Notes under the pieces: model-generated | What the model was told of the DNA's origin: nothing | Seen by the model: only the letters and a program-made list of their open reading frames with translations | Database searches by the model: none | Program-made: the position numbers and the translations under genes | DNA from: Stephanodiscus triporus | Taxonomy: Eukaryota; Bacillariophyta; Thalassiosirophyceae; Thalassiosirales; Thalassiosiraceae | Assembly (NCBI GenBank): GCA_036939755.1 | Contig: JALLAZ010001010.1 | Coordinates: 1 to 17,825 of the forward strand | Reading direction: 5' to 3' | Length of the DNA stretch: 17,825 nt | In this document: positions 1 to 9,841 of the stretch, piece by piece | Layout: each line of letters starts with the position of its first letter | Numbering within the stretch: the first letter of the stretch is position 1

Positions 1-714
1 GGGGAGGGTGAAGGGGCATGCTCGCGAGTCGTCGCATTCCCCTCCCTCCCCCCCGCCCCCACCACCACCACCTCGAAAAAGGCGTCGCTCATTCCATCCT
101 CCCCCCCCTTCGTTTCATCTCTCCGAAAATCATCACATATCAGCATGGATGCGACGTCGAAGAAGGTGACCGAGGACGACGACGACGACGACGAAGACGA
201 ATGAATGAATGTACGACGATCTTTCGTTGGCGTTCTTCCCTTTCTGTTCTTCTTCAATTCATCGATAGTACTAGATTTTACTCGGGCACGGGATGCAGCG
301 CGGCCATCGCGTGAAATTTGGGGGCATCCGTGAAATAATATCTGCTACCCTCGGGGGTCTCTCTGTTTGAGGTGATCTTTATTGCCCAGAGTTCAATCAT
401 AAGTACGGGCGTTTGCTTAATAGGTAGGAGGATGCATAAAGATTAAGACAGAAGTAACACAAGTACCAGCTACTTGGCCATCCTAAAAGTGTATGGTTTG
501 TCCCTTGTGGCCTTGAGTTTCGCCCTCAGGACTCGGCTTCGCATCGTGGATTCAGGTTCGTGCTCGTGGTTTCGAATGGCAGGGAAAGTATCGCAACGGG
601 AGGTAAAAATCTAAAAGACATGATCCAAAGGGTGCTTTCGTGTATTCGCGTATTTGTACAAAGAGTAAGAATTGGCTCGAGGGGTCAGTTGGCAGAGGAA
701 GGTCGACGACAGCG

Positions 715-738
715 GATTGCAATCTGTTTTTTGCAATC
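715..738. repeat. Perfect 8-bp inverted repeat with 8-nt loop
   Basis: GATTGCAA at 715-722 is the exact reverse complement of TTGCAATC at 731-738, separated by a T-rich loop. It could form a small hairpin on either strand. No function is evident, and in a window this size a stem of this length can arise by chance. Confidence 0.5.
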
Positions 739-948
739 AAGAGGGTCCGTTCTCCTGAGATCTTTTGTGCTGAAGCCTAACATCCCATGACACTATCCCA
801 CAAAAGCCAAACTCGTCTTGAAGGGAAAATCATTCTCCGAATGCTCTCGCAGTGCACCATAAGTACAATATACCATTGAGGTTTTGGCTGACATTCTCCC
901 CTAATAATAGCTGTCCTAAAGGTTCATCTGGGTGTGACCCTGCGTGCA

Positions 949-997
949 TCAACAAATATCAAGACAATGAAACATTTCATCCTTGTATTTTTGTTGA
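949..997. other. Long imperfect hairpin, about 19 bp in 49 nt
   Basis: Pairing runs 949-956 with 990-997 (8 bp), 958-959 with 987-988, 960-963 with 982-985, and 967-971 with 976-980. This leaves a 4-nt loop at 972-975, one mismatch, one bulge and a small internal loop. It lies 150 nt beyond the stop codon of the minus-strand synthetase gene, so it may sit in that 3' UTR. Alternatives are a small-RNA precursor-like hairpin or the remains of a miniature inverted-repeat element. The structure is seen directly; any role is speculation. Confidence 0.45.
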
Positions 998-1146
998 GGG
1001 GCTGGTTCGATCATAAAAGAAGTAGGAGACACAGGGGAATGGTTTGGCAGATAATGAATTTGTTGCGTTTGTGGAGCAGTTGTTTGAGTCCTTTTGTTTA
1101 AGGGATATCCTTTCTACTTATTTTGGTTCACTCTTTTCGATCATCA

Positions 1147-4100
1147 TCACGAGATGTGCGCACCAACGAGACTGAAGGCAGAGCAAGCGCCAACGCTAGT
1201 CACGATGTCCTTGCAGTCCCACGTGGCGACTCCCTTCTCACCAGTCTTCAAGCCCTTTGCCACTGACTCCCAAACCTTCTTCTTCTTTACCTGTGCCGAA
1301 GACAGGGGCTCGCCGCTCAGTCCATCGATGAAGACGCGCTCTCCTACGGGTGCATCGGCAGGAGGAGAGACGAGTTCTACCTGTTTACCATCGTCACTCT
1401 TTGAGGAATGGTCGCTGTTAGATAAAATAGTAAAGACACTAACAATGATAAAAACGAACGTCCACACGAAGACGCACCTTTGCCGCGAGGACCATGCCAT
1501 TGCTGTTGAATCCGACGATTTTCGCTGCTTTTAGGTTGCACACAACGAGTACCTTGCGATCTTGCATCTCTTCCAGTGTGTAATGTTCCCGTAATCCAGA
1601 TGCTATCTGGCGCGGTCCATCCTGCTCGCCGACATCGATTTCCTCGCAGAAGAGCTTGTCCGCCTCGGGGTGGTTCCAAATCTAAAAAGAGGGATGCGTA
1701 TGTTTGAGTTTGTGCATCGAGAACGAGACAATTTTCTCGAACCTTCAAAACGTACCTTTGTGATTTGTCCGACGCGGATGTCGATCTTCGTAAACTCCGG
1801 TTGGTCGTCTCCGGCCGCCTCGCCCTGAATCGCAGCCTTCCTCGCCGCGCTCTCCTGCGCCTTCTTTTCCTTCTTCAGCCTCTGCGCTTCCTCGTACGAT
1901 AATTTCTTCTTGTTTGATGCCTCTGCCTTGCTCAGTTCTTTCTCCTCCTCCGATTTATTGATCTCGTAAAGAAGACTTCCAACGTCAACCTTCGTCCCCA
2001 CCGCCAAGTTCCCTCGCAGCTCCGGGTCGATGTCCCACAGCGACCTGGGCGGAGTGTTCATCTTCTTGAATATCTCCGACGCGCCCCTGGGTATGAACGG
2101 CAGGAGAAGGTGAGCCACGGCGTACACCGCCTCGAGCGTCGCGCGTACGATCGACCGTCGCTTCTCCGCGTATTCGTCCCCGACGAGCTTCCACGGCTCC
2201 TCCCTCGTAAGGTACCCATTGACGTCGCGACAGGCCTGGATCGCGACGTTCGACCCCCCCTCGAGGGCGAACGACGACATCTCGGTGACGTATGCCTCCC
2301 GCACCTTATCGAAGTCGATCACGGGAGTCTCCGGCTTTGGCGCGTCCGGGATCACCCCCCCGCAGTACTTCTCGCACAATTTCGTGACCCGCTGGACCAA
2401 GTTTCCCAGGGTCTTCACGAGGTCGGCGTTGTGCATGTCCCTCATGCTGACCTCCGAGAAGCTAAGGTCGCCACCGTACGGCGCCTCCCTACAGAGGTAC
2501 CACCGGAAGGAGTCAACGTCGAACATGTCGAGCATGTCGTGTGGATCGATGACGTTCCCCACCGACTTGGACATCTTCTTCCCGTCAACGTCGTTCACGA
2601 ACCCGTGAGCGAACACCGTTTTCGGCAGCGGCAGGCCCGCTGACATAAGTATGCACGGCCATATGACGACGTGGAACCACAGAATGTCCTTCCCGATGAC
2701 GTGCAAGTCGGCGGGCCAGAGCGTCGCCAATCCCCCGTTCTCATTTCCGCCGCCATTCCCACCGTCGACGACGTCGTCGTCGTTGACCCCCAAAGCGTCC
2801 ACCCCCGTGAGATAATTCGTCAACGCGTCGAACCAAACATACATGACGTGATCCGAATCGAATCCCTCCGGAAGCGGGATGCCGTGCGCGAAGGTCGTGC
2901 GACTGACGCTCAGGTCCCTCAACCGATCGGATCGCAATCGGGCGAGGATCGCGTTCCTCTGACCGTCCGGACGGACGAAGTCGACGTTCGACTCGATGTG
3001 CTCGACGAGTCGGTCGTGGTACTTCCCCATCCGGAAGAAGTAGCTCGCCTCCTGCACCCTCTTGAGGGGCTCGCCGGTCGACGGGTCGCGGTAGTCGCAA
3101 AGCTCGGCCTCGGAGTCCGTGACGAACGTCTCCTCCTTGACGTTGTACCACCCCGTGTAATTGTCGAGATATATGTCGTCGTTGGCCGCGCAGCGGAGCC
3201 ACAGGGCTTTGGCCGTGCGCTTGTGCCGATCGGAGGTGGTGCGGACGTAATCGTCGTTGGAGACGAGGATGCGCTGGTTGAGGCATCGGAAGCCGGCGAC
3301 GTACTGATGATTTGTTTTTGTTTTTGTGGTGGTGGTGGTGGGGGGGGGGGGTGTTGCGTTCGGAACGCGTTTTCCGTCCGTGCGAAATGTAGGAATGGGG
3401 CAGCGGATTTTTCGTCCGAGGAAGGAGGGGGGAAAGAGAATGAGAGGGGCATGAGGCGAACGAGCGCGATGTTTTTTTCTGACAAAAAAGGCGAAATCGC
3501 ACGATCGTCGCCGCCAAAATGGCCCCCTCCCTCCGAACAAGTGTTTCGCGAATGCCACACGTCCTTCCTCTGATAAATCCTTCGCCGGTGTCTCAAGCTC
3601 CACGTGATGGACGAAGCAACCCCTTCAACGACAAAAATCAAGAATGAACAACCTCTGATGGATGATGGACCATGACATCTCACATCGCGCACCAAGCAAC
3701 CTTTTCGGCCCCACCGCCGTTGTCCTCCTCGCCGCCCGCTCCGGCCATTCATCTCTCCCTGCATCCCGATATTCATCAATGCCACCTTTGGTCTACCATC
3801 TTCAATCGTCCGATTAAATTGATCACAAAATCGCTCCTTCGACCCCACCGTCGCGGATTTGTCTCTTGTCGAAATTCCTCACCACAAATTCAAGAAAAAA
3901 AGCTAGAGCACTATCCCACCACTCTCCGATCCCCCCCCCACCACTATCATCTCGTTCGCGGGGGACGCACACGCACCTTGTCGCAGATCTCGATGGGTTC
4001 CTTCCCCTCCGCCTCGGCGGTCTTCGATATCTTCTCGCCGTGCTCGTCCGCGCCCGTGACGAAGTACGGCCCAATTCCACCCCCCCCCCGACGATTCAGT

Positions 4101-4426
4101 CGTGCGAAGCGCGCGATGGCGTCGGACGTCGCCCCCTCGTACGCGTGTCCCATGTGCGCCGGCCCGTTGGTGTAGTTGATGGCCGTGGTGACGTAAAATC
4201 CCTTCGTCGTCGTCGTCGTCGTCGTCGTCGTATCGGCCGAATTCGACGACGACGTAGTGTGCGAATGGCCCGACGTCGTCGTTGCCGGGTAATAATCGCC
4301 GCGTCCGTTGTTCGGTCCGGCGAAGTATCCGTACGAGACCTCGGACGGATCTCGGAGGGCCCATCGGTCGTAGGGGGCGGCGCACTCTGCGGCCTCGGCG
4401 GCGTTGTTGGGGGCGTGGTCGCTCAT
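1147..4426 (-). CDS. MARS: Methionyl-tRNA synthetase with C-terminal EMAPII-type tRNA-binding domain
   Basis: Charges tRNA-Met with methionine. Exons 4426-3977, 3303-1756, 1681-1478 and 1398-1147, all joined in phase 0, give 817 residues. The class I signatures are HMGH at 91-94 (in NGPAHMGHAYE) and KMSKS at 393-397. Also typical are YFVTGADEHGEKI near 121 and WFDALTNYLTG near 307. The connective region around 200-245 lacks paired zinc-binding cysteines, so the core is the bacterial/organellar MetRS-1 kind. A charged Lys/Glu-rich linker (600-645) leads to an EMAPII/Trbp111 domain (from about 652: TKIDIRVGQITK, then NHPEADKL, then AQVKKKKVWE). The first in-frame ATG after a stop at 4643-4645 is 4426. 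The N-terminus shows no signal or transit peptide, so a cytosolic site is most likely. A nine-threonine tract precedes the first catalytic strand. Confidence 0.95.
3304..3976 (-). other. 673-nt intron 1 of the Met-tRNA synthetase gene
   Basis: The donor is AAG|GTGCGTGTG and the acceptor ATCATCAG|TAC. Splicing joins EICDK to YVAGFRCLNQ, which is continuous for a MetRS-1 core. It is several times longer than the gene's other introns (74 and 79 nt). It contains a run of ten G on the plus strand near 3341-3350, CCA-type repeats and long stop-free stretches. I recognise no coding sequence or RNA gene inside it. Confidence 0.8.
4205..4231. repeat. (CGT)9 trinucleotide repeat, coding for poly-threonine
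   Basis: Nine perfect CGT units on the plus strand read as ACG codons in the minus-strand synthetase gene. They produce a Thr tract directly before the first catalytic strand (KGFYVTTAINY). It is likely length-variable between alleles. The same trinucleotide recurs at 12318-12344 and at the N-terminus of the acyl-CoA oxidase. Confidence 0.9.
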
Positions 4427-5035
4427 GGTTGCGCGTTTTGCTGCCGCTGCGCGATTCGGCTCTTTTCGAGTCGCCCTGTCCCTACCCTGTATGTTGTCGT
4501 CAGATTGCTGTTGGCCTGTCCATCGACCCTTTTGACCTTCGTGAATTTTGTGTGTGGCTTAAAAAAAAGTATCGTACCTTAGGAAGACTTGTCCCCCCGA
4601 AAATAATGAAATGCCCCCCCGCCCCCGTCCGTCCGGTGCGCATTAAAAGAAGTTTGAGCGGGCGGGCCCGCCCGGCCCCGCTCGTATCTTTTTTCGGTCT
4701 CGTGCAAAGCAACATGGGAATCCATATGACGATGTTGAACTTCGCCAATCAAATCGCTTTTGTGTGTGTACACGTCGGTGCGTGTTCTCGGTTCCACGCG
4801 TTCTCCCTCTGTTTTGTTCTTTGTTTCCCATCCCTCTCACTTGAACCCCCGCCCCTCCCTCCCTCTTGCCTCTAAATCCAAATCCACAACAACCGAGGCT
4901 CGCTCCATCCAACGTCTTTGCCCTCCCTCCCTCCGATTCTCCTCACCGAAAACAAACAACACGCCGCGGCAACCACCCCCATCTACGGTTTCGCCAATTT
5001 CCAACCAGTTATACAGTCAATATACCGAGCAAATC
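4427..5035. promoter_or_regulatory. Divergent intergenic region, Met-tRNA synthetase / hydroxymethylbilane synthase
   Basis: These 609 nt lie between two outward-facing start codons, so they must hold both promoters and both 5' UTRs. The plus-side leader (about 4840-5000) is strongly pyrimidine-rich with CCCTCC repeats. GTATCGTACCTTA at 4569-4581 recurs exactly at 9590-9602, also upstream of a minus-strand start. No clear TATA box was identified. Confidence 0.6.
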
Positions 5036-6667
5036 ATGAAGTTATCATCGGCCCTATCAATCGCGCTTGTCGGCACCGTCGCGGCATTCGCGCCGTCGTC
5101 GTCGCGAGTTTCGAGATCCACGTCGAGTCCGACGGTAAGAACGAGCGAAGCGAGGGAGGAGGAGGGAGTTTGCTTGTGTGCGCGTGCGCGTGCGCGTATG
5201 TCGCGGATGATGATGCGAAGTGTCTCGATGATATCGATGGACATTTGTTTTGTGTGTGTGTTTTTTTTCGATCGCGGGGGGGGGGATGATGGCGCGGCGG
5301 TCGGGAGATTGCCGAGAAGAGGGGGTGTCGCATTCGAGATAATGATGGCGGAGTGGGCCCGCGGATGAAAAATCTCGACCGCCGCCGCCTGAATGTTTCC
5401 TGATCTGGCTAAACGCCCCCCCCCTTCCGCTACTTTGGTAGTTGCGAGATGCATTTCGGAGGTGTAACCTCGGGGATGGATACGAGACGGAGATATCATC
5501 GATGAAGACTTTCGATCGAAGGCGGTCGATTGTTATTTTCGCGCGCAAAAACTTTTTCATCGACCGACACCCGACGCGTCGTCTCTCAACCCCCGCGCCG
5601 CCATCCCGATACGTCGCGAACGTGTTTCATTACCGTCGGCAACGACGACGCGAAAACTTGCACAGGCCCTCCTCGCCGAGAACGGCGATGCCGTCGTACC
5701 CCTGCGGATCGGCACCCGCGGCTCTCCCCTCGCCCTCGCCCAGGCATACGAGACCCGCCGCCGCCTGATCGAGTCCTTCCCCGAGCTCGAGGCCGAAGGC
5801 GCCATCGAGATATGCGTCATGAAGACCCAGGGGGACATGATCCTCGACAAGTCCCTGATGGAACTCGGCGGGAAAGGACTTTTCACGAAGGAGCTCGACA
5901 CCGCCCTCCTCGGGAACGAGGTGGACATATGCGTTCACTCCATGAAGGACGTGCCGACGTGGCTTCCCGACGGCACGGTTCTGCCGTGCAACCTCCCCCG
6001 GGAGGAGACGAACGACGCGTTCATCACCGCCGACGGGAGGTACAAGCGGATCGCGGACCTGCCGGACGGGTCCGTGATCGGGACCGCGTCCCTGCGCCGG
6101 CAGGCGCAGCTGCTCGCGCGGAATCCCACACTCAAGTGCGTCAACTTCCGCGGGAACGTCCAGACGCGCCTGCGCAAGCTCGACGACGGCGTCGTCGACG
6201 CGACGCTCCTCGCCATCGCGGGACTTAGGCGCATGGACATGCAGGACTGCGCCACGGCCGTGCTCGATTGGGACGAGATGCTCCCCGCCGTCGCGCAGGG
6301 CGCCATCGGCATCCAGTGCCGTAGCGACGACGAGCGCAGCCTGGGGTACATCGGCGCGCTGAATCACGTCGACACGCACGTGTGCGTCAACTGCGAGCGC
6401 GCGTTCCTCGAGGCGCTCGACGGGAATTGCAAGACCCCCATCGCCGGGCAGGCTCGCATCGTGGACGGGAAGATCGTATTCCGGGGATTGATCGCCATGC
6501 CGGACGGATCGTTGAAGTACGAGACCGAGGCGACCGGTCCGATCGAGGAAGCGAAGGAGATCGGGAGGAAGGCGGGGGAGGAGCTTAAGGCGAGGGCGGG
6601 GGAAAATTTCTTCCAGATGATGGTGGAGATGAGCCCGCAGCAGGTTTTGGGGCAGATCACCAAATAG
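5036..6667 (+). CDS. hemC: Hydroxymethylbilane synthase (porphobilinogen deaminase), plastid-targeted
   Basis: Polymerises four porphobilinogens into hydroxymethylbilane in the tetrapyrrole pathway to haem and chlorophyll. Exons 5036-5134 and 5666-6667 (phase-0 junction, intron 531 nt) give 366 residues. Residues 1-17 form a signal peptide followed by the plastid motif AAFAP (Phe18 at the expected cleavage point) and a Ser/Arg-rich transit segment, so import into a secondary plastid is expected. The enzyme begins near 45 with LRIGTRGSPLALAQ. Next come GGKGLFTKELD and HSMKDVP (Asp128, equivalent to the catalytic Asp), TASLRRQAQL and FRGNVQTRL. LDGNCKTPIAG carries Cys288, which should hold the dipyrromethane cofactor. 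The length is normal for the family plus presequence. The presequence is almost exactly exon 1. Confidence 0.96.
5135..5665 (+). other. 531-nt intron separating the plastid presequence from mature HMBS
   Basis: The donor is ACG|GTAAGA and the acceptor TTGCACAG|GCC. The intron carries alternating purine-pyrimidine GTGCGC repeats near 5181-5200, and T- and G-runs near 5260-5290. No conserved coding segment is missing from the enzyme, so I see no need for a further exon here. Confidence 0.8.
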
Positions 6668-7027
6668 ACAAGCCGGATGTCTTTTATCGATAGAGGATCT
6701 GTGCATCTACATCCATAAACTTCATTTTGTGTTAACGTGGTCGCTTTTCTTCATCTCCGTACCATAAGTAGCCCGAGTGTTCGTCTGTTTTTTTTTATTG
6801 TTTTAATAGCTCATATTATCATTCCAGAAGAGGAACAGAGGTTATGTCGTACGTTCGATTTCGATCGCCCCCTTGTAATCAAATCGAGGAGTTGAATAGA
6901 AAAATTTCTTCGCAGCGCTTCCAACAAAATCATCCTGAGTATTTCAAGGTAAAAATGAGTTTAAACAAGTCGACCGACCGTGAATCTTCATCATGGCATG
7001 CCACTGCGTCTACCTTAAGATTTGATC
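6668..7027. other. Convergent intergenic region (3' ends of HMBS and acyl-CoA oxidase)
   Basis: These 360 nt lie between two facing stop codons and should hold both 3' UTRs and polyadenylation regions. They are more AT-rich than the flanking genes, with a T-run at about 6787-6796. A plus-strand open frame starting at 6844 overlaps the oxidase end and shows no protein-like composition, so I do not call it. Confidence 0.6.
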
Positions 7028-9498
7028 TCAGAGCCTCGACACGGTCCCCGAAAGGCCACGATCCTTCCTTCCTTCGTCTGTAGCTCTCCCGCGATACTCG
7101 CCCACCCCGCCCACGATCAACCGCCTAATACTCTCCTCGTACCCCAGTCCTACCCCCCCCTCGCTCGACATGGCGTTCAAGGGATCCCGCCTCGCCGCCT
7201 CCATTATTGCCGGGTACACGTCCCCGTCGTAACGGCCCAGCGCGCTCTTGAGGCGGAAGTCGGAAAAGTCGCGGGCGTCGCACAGCCCCACGGCGCAAGG
7301 ACGGATTGTCGCGAGCGAGTCGAGGAGGGCCCGACGAATGCGGATGACGTGCGAGGGCAGGACGCATCGGATCTGGAGGAAGTCTTCCATGAACTTATCC
7401 ATCCAGTAGAGCGCGAGCAGGACTAGGCACCGACGCAGGACGGCGAGCTCGTTGGGACCGAGGCAGGAGCCGCCCCCCTCCCGTCGTCGTTCTTCTTCCG
7501 CCTTGAGTCCGTCGCGAAAGTCCCGCAAAAGGAGGTACGACGCGTGGGCACGGGAGGCGCGTGCCATCGGGAGGAGAGCGTCGTTCCACGCCCGCTGGGC
7601 GGTGAGATTGTTATCGCCCTCCATAGACGATCGGATCTGCGCGGCCACGTCGATGAGGAGGCACGCCGCTCGATGCCGGAACGCCGTCAGGAGACTCCCG
7701 ACGTTGAGGAAGTCGTCGACCCCGGCGTCGGGGGGGAAGGCGAACGCGCTCCTCGTGGGCTCGTCGTCGCCGCCTCTGTCGATCGTCGACGACTTCAGCG
7801 GACCGATCAGGTAATGCATGTCTGTACCCTCGTACTCCACCGTCGCCGCAGCGTCACCGGACTGGACCGCACCCACGAGCTTCAGCAGGACCTTTATCAC
7901 CTGCTGGGGCAGCATCTGATTGTCCCCCTCGACGGTGCACGACTGGAGGTAGGTATTGCTTAGCTCGACCAGACCGGAGCAAACGAGGAAGCCGTGTCCG
8001 CCGCATGCCTTGCGACAGTCCTCTATCCCGTCGGCGGTGAAGGTGGTGCAGTACGACTTCAGCGCCGACGTCGTGGCGTGCATGTCCGCCACGACCGTCT
8101 TGGTGATGGTACCGTCGCCGGAGACCAGACGACGCTCGACGTCCTTGAGTCGGGCCAGGACGCGCTTCCCCGTGAAGAAGATCGCGTACGACGCCGCGAG
8201 GAGGGGCAGGAGTCGGTATTGCTGCTGGCGGTAGTCCAAGACCTGGAATTCGTTGGGCGCGTTGCCGGCGCGCTTCCCCTCCATGTCGGCGTCAGAATCC
8301 GCGTCATAGCCCTGTCGACGCACGACGGAATAGCGTATCGCGATGGTGCACGCGATGGCGAGTGCCTCGTTCGAGGTGTGTATGATGTAGGCCCGAACTT
8401 GCATCATGGTTATGTAGCTGTTCATCGAGGACATGGGGGTCAGGAACGAAAAACGGAACGGAACGGAACGGAACGCGCACGGGATCCTCCCGGACGAACT
8501 CACGCGACCTTGCTCGCGGCATCGGAGCTACCGCCCCCCTCCGCCGTTCTGTATTTTCCGTCCTCGTCGACCGTGGAAAAGCGCATCGCCATGTTCCTCC
8601 TCGGTATCCTTACGTGTGTGAACCTCGCGAATCCGTTATCCATGTTGTTGTACCCGATTTTCGGACCGATGTCGCCCGTCTCCACGCCGGGCAGCAGGGT
8701 GTGATCGTCCATGCTCCTCAGCGGGACGAGGAAGTTGTGTATCCCCCTCGGCACGCCGTCGCCGTCGATCAGCTGCGCGATGACCATGGCGGTGTTGGCG
8801 GTCTTCCCCAGCGTCCCGGGCCAGAACTTGGCGCTCGTGACCGTCGGCGAGTGCACGATCCACTCCCCCCCCGGCGCGCCTCCGTCCCTCTCCCTAAGGA
8901 AGGTGGCGGTGGTCTCGAGCGCGCGTATGTTGCTCCCGTGTCCCAACTCCGTCTGGGCGTAGCACCCGATCATCTTCCAATCCCGACACAGCGGCAGCCA
9001 CCGGGCCTGCTGATCTGCGTCGCAGAGCGTGAGGATGTTCGGCACGAACATCACCCAGTGGAGAGACGTCGGGAGAGGATCGTCGGAGCACGCCGCGACG
9101 AGCGTCTGGAATTCTGGCGCGGCGATGATGTCGCCCTCCAGGGGCCGCACGGCCGCCGTCGAGTTCGGGTCCGTCCTTCCGCCGCCGCCGGGAGCGCCTA
9201 TCCCCGCGGCCCTGCACAACTCCACCAGCCTGACGAACTTGGCGAGCGACCTAGCGTGCCTTTCTGTCCTATGGAGGTAGTCGTTGTTTTCGTTCGAGAA
9301 TATCCCAGTGTCGTCGTTGACGATCCACCCCTCGAGCGTCCGTCGACGGGCCGTGCCGTCGGCTCCGCCGTCGAGGAAGTTCGTCAGGGCCATGGGGTCG
9401 AAGGGAAGGGAGGCGCGCTCGCGGGCGAGGTCGGGGTTGACCGTGTCCGGGACGGCGGCGGTCGCGTTGGCGGCGGTCGTCGTCGTCGTCGTCATCAT
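7028..9498 (-). CDS. ACOX: Peroxisomal acyl-CoA oxidase
   Basis: Catalyses the first, FAD-dependent step of peroxisomal beta-oxidation, acyl-CoA to trans-2-enoyl-CoA, passing electrons to oxygen to give hydrogen peroxide. Exons 9498-8504 and 8417-7028 (86-nt intron, GC|GTGAGT to GAACAG|C) give 794 residues, slightly longer than animal ACOX1. An ACOX N-terminal helical domain is followed by the FAD/substrate motif CYAQTELGHGSN (179-190), then KIGYNNMDNGFAR, CTIAIRYSVVRRQ (355-367) and CRKACGGHGFLVCSGL. In CTVEGDNQ, Glu495 sits where the catalytic glutamate belongs. The protein ends in SRL, a peroxisomal targeting signal type 1. Start: ATG 9498 heads MMTTTTTT; an in-frame ATG at 9570 adds 24 His/Tyr-rich residues and is less likely. 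It is divergent from the ligase gene at 9842. Confidence 0.95.
8454..8475. repeat. Pentanucleotide CGGAA repeat in the acyl-CoA oxidase intron
   Basis: Four consecutive CGGAA units lie inside the 86-nt intron (8418-8503). In the transcript they read as GTTCC-type repeats and form part of the pyrimidine-rich tract before the acceptor. Confidence 0.75.
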
Positions 9499-9841
9499 GT
9501 CGGATTGCAGGTAAGTAGCCAAGAGATGATGATGTGTGTGATGCTTGTATGTATGGTACTCTACACACAATACCTAATGGTGTAAGTATGTATCGTACCT
9601 TACGGACGCTCCCGCCATTTTCTAATTCACAGAAAAGGGCGGGAGCGATAACTTTGGAAATTCACGCGCGCCTTGTTTCCCCAAACCCACCTGTCGGGGG
9701 GGGGAGGGACAAATTTAACGAGAGCGCAGCGGTCGGCGGCGAGAACGCGATCGTTTCCTACGTCAGTGGCTGGGATGATCGGGGTGCTTCGCACCGGACA
9801 AAAACCAAGAGAATAGAAATTCCCTCCAAAGCGCATTCGTT
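9499..9841. promoter_or_regulatory. Divergent intergenic region, acyl-CoA oxidase / PGM1-like ligase
   Basis: These 343 nt lie between two outward-facing start codons. They contain TACGTCA at 9759-9765; ACGTCA/TGACGT elements were described in Phaeodactylum as CO2/cAMP-responsive bZIP sites. They also contain the GTATCGTACCTTA sequence at 9590-9602 shared with the region upstream of the Met-tRNA synthetase. Both motifs are short, and neither is tested here. Confidence 0.5.

Larger units (their letters stand above)
1..1146. other. No confident gene; 5' flank and probable 3' UTR of the Met-tRNA synthetase
   Basis: I see no recognisable protein or RNA gene here. Positions 1-140 are pyrimidine-rich, like the leader before the start codon at 5036. 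They precede an ATG at 145 that opens a 19-codon reading frame ending at 204 with an acidic Asp/Glu run. A possible GTGACC donor follows its seventh codon, so this could be the first exon of an unrecognised plus-strand gene, but nothing downstream confirms it. Positions 320-1146 are more AT-rich. They contain two inverted repeats (715-738 and 949-997), and the part nearest 1146 is probably the 3' UTR of the minus-strand synthetase. Confidence 0.5.

Noticed and set aside
18..314. 98-codon plus-strand frame at the left edge
   Set aside because: His, Pro and Arg homopolymers from simple repeats; no protein-like pattern.
1004..1012. GGTTCGATC resembling a tRNA T-loop
   Set aside because: The flanking bases do not form a T-stem, and no acceptor, D or anticodon arms can be built around it.
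2671..3573. 300-codon plus-strand open frame
   Set aside because: It lies antisense to the Met-tRNA synthetase catalytic exon and has no family motif; high GC leaves few stops on the opposite strand.
2919..3848. 309-codon minus-strand frame spanning the MetRS intron
   Set aside because: It overlaps the true MetRS exon in another frame and reads as Arg/Ser low complexity there; no homology recognised in the intron part.
5630..6706. 358-codon minus-strand open frame
   Set aside because: Antisense shadow of HMBS exon 2, produced by biased third positions.
9504..9516. TTGCAG followed by GTAAGT on the plus strand, looking like back-to-back splice sites
   Set aside because: No plus-strand exon context; it lies in the divergent promoter next to the oxidase start codon.
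8614..9585. 323-codon plus-strand open frame
   Set aside because: Antisense to acyl-CoA oxidase exon 1; composition is Arg/His/Val-rich with no recognisable domain.
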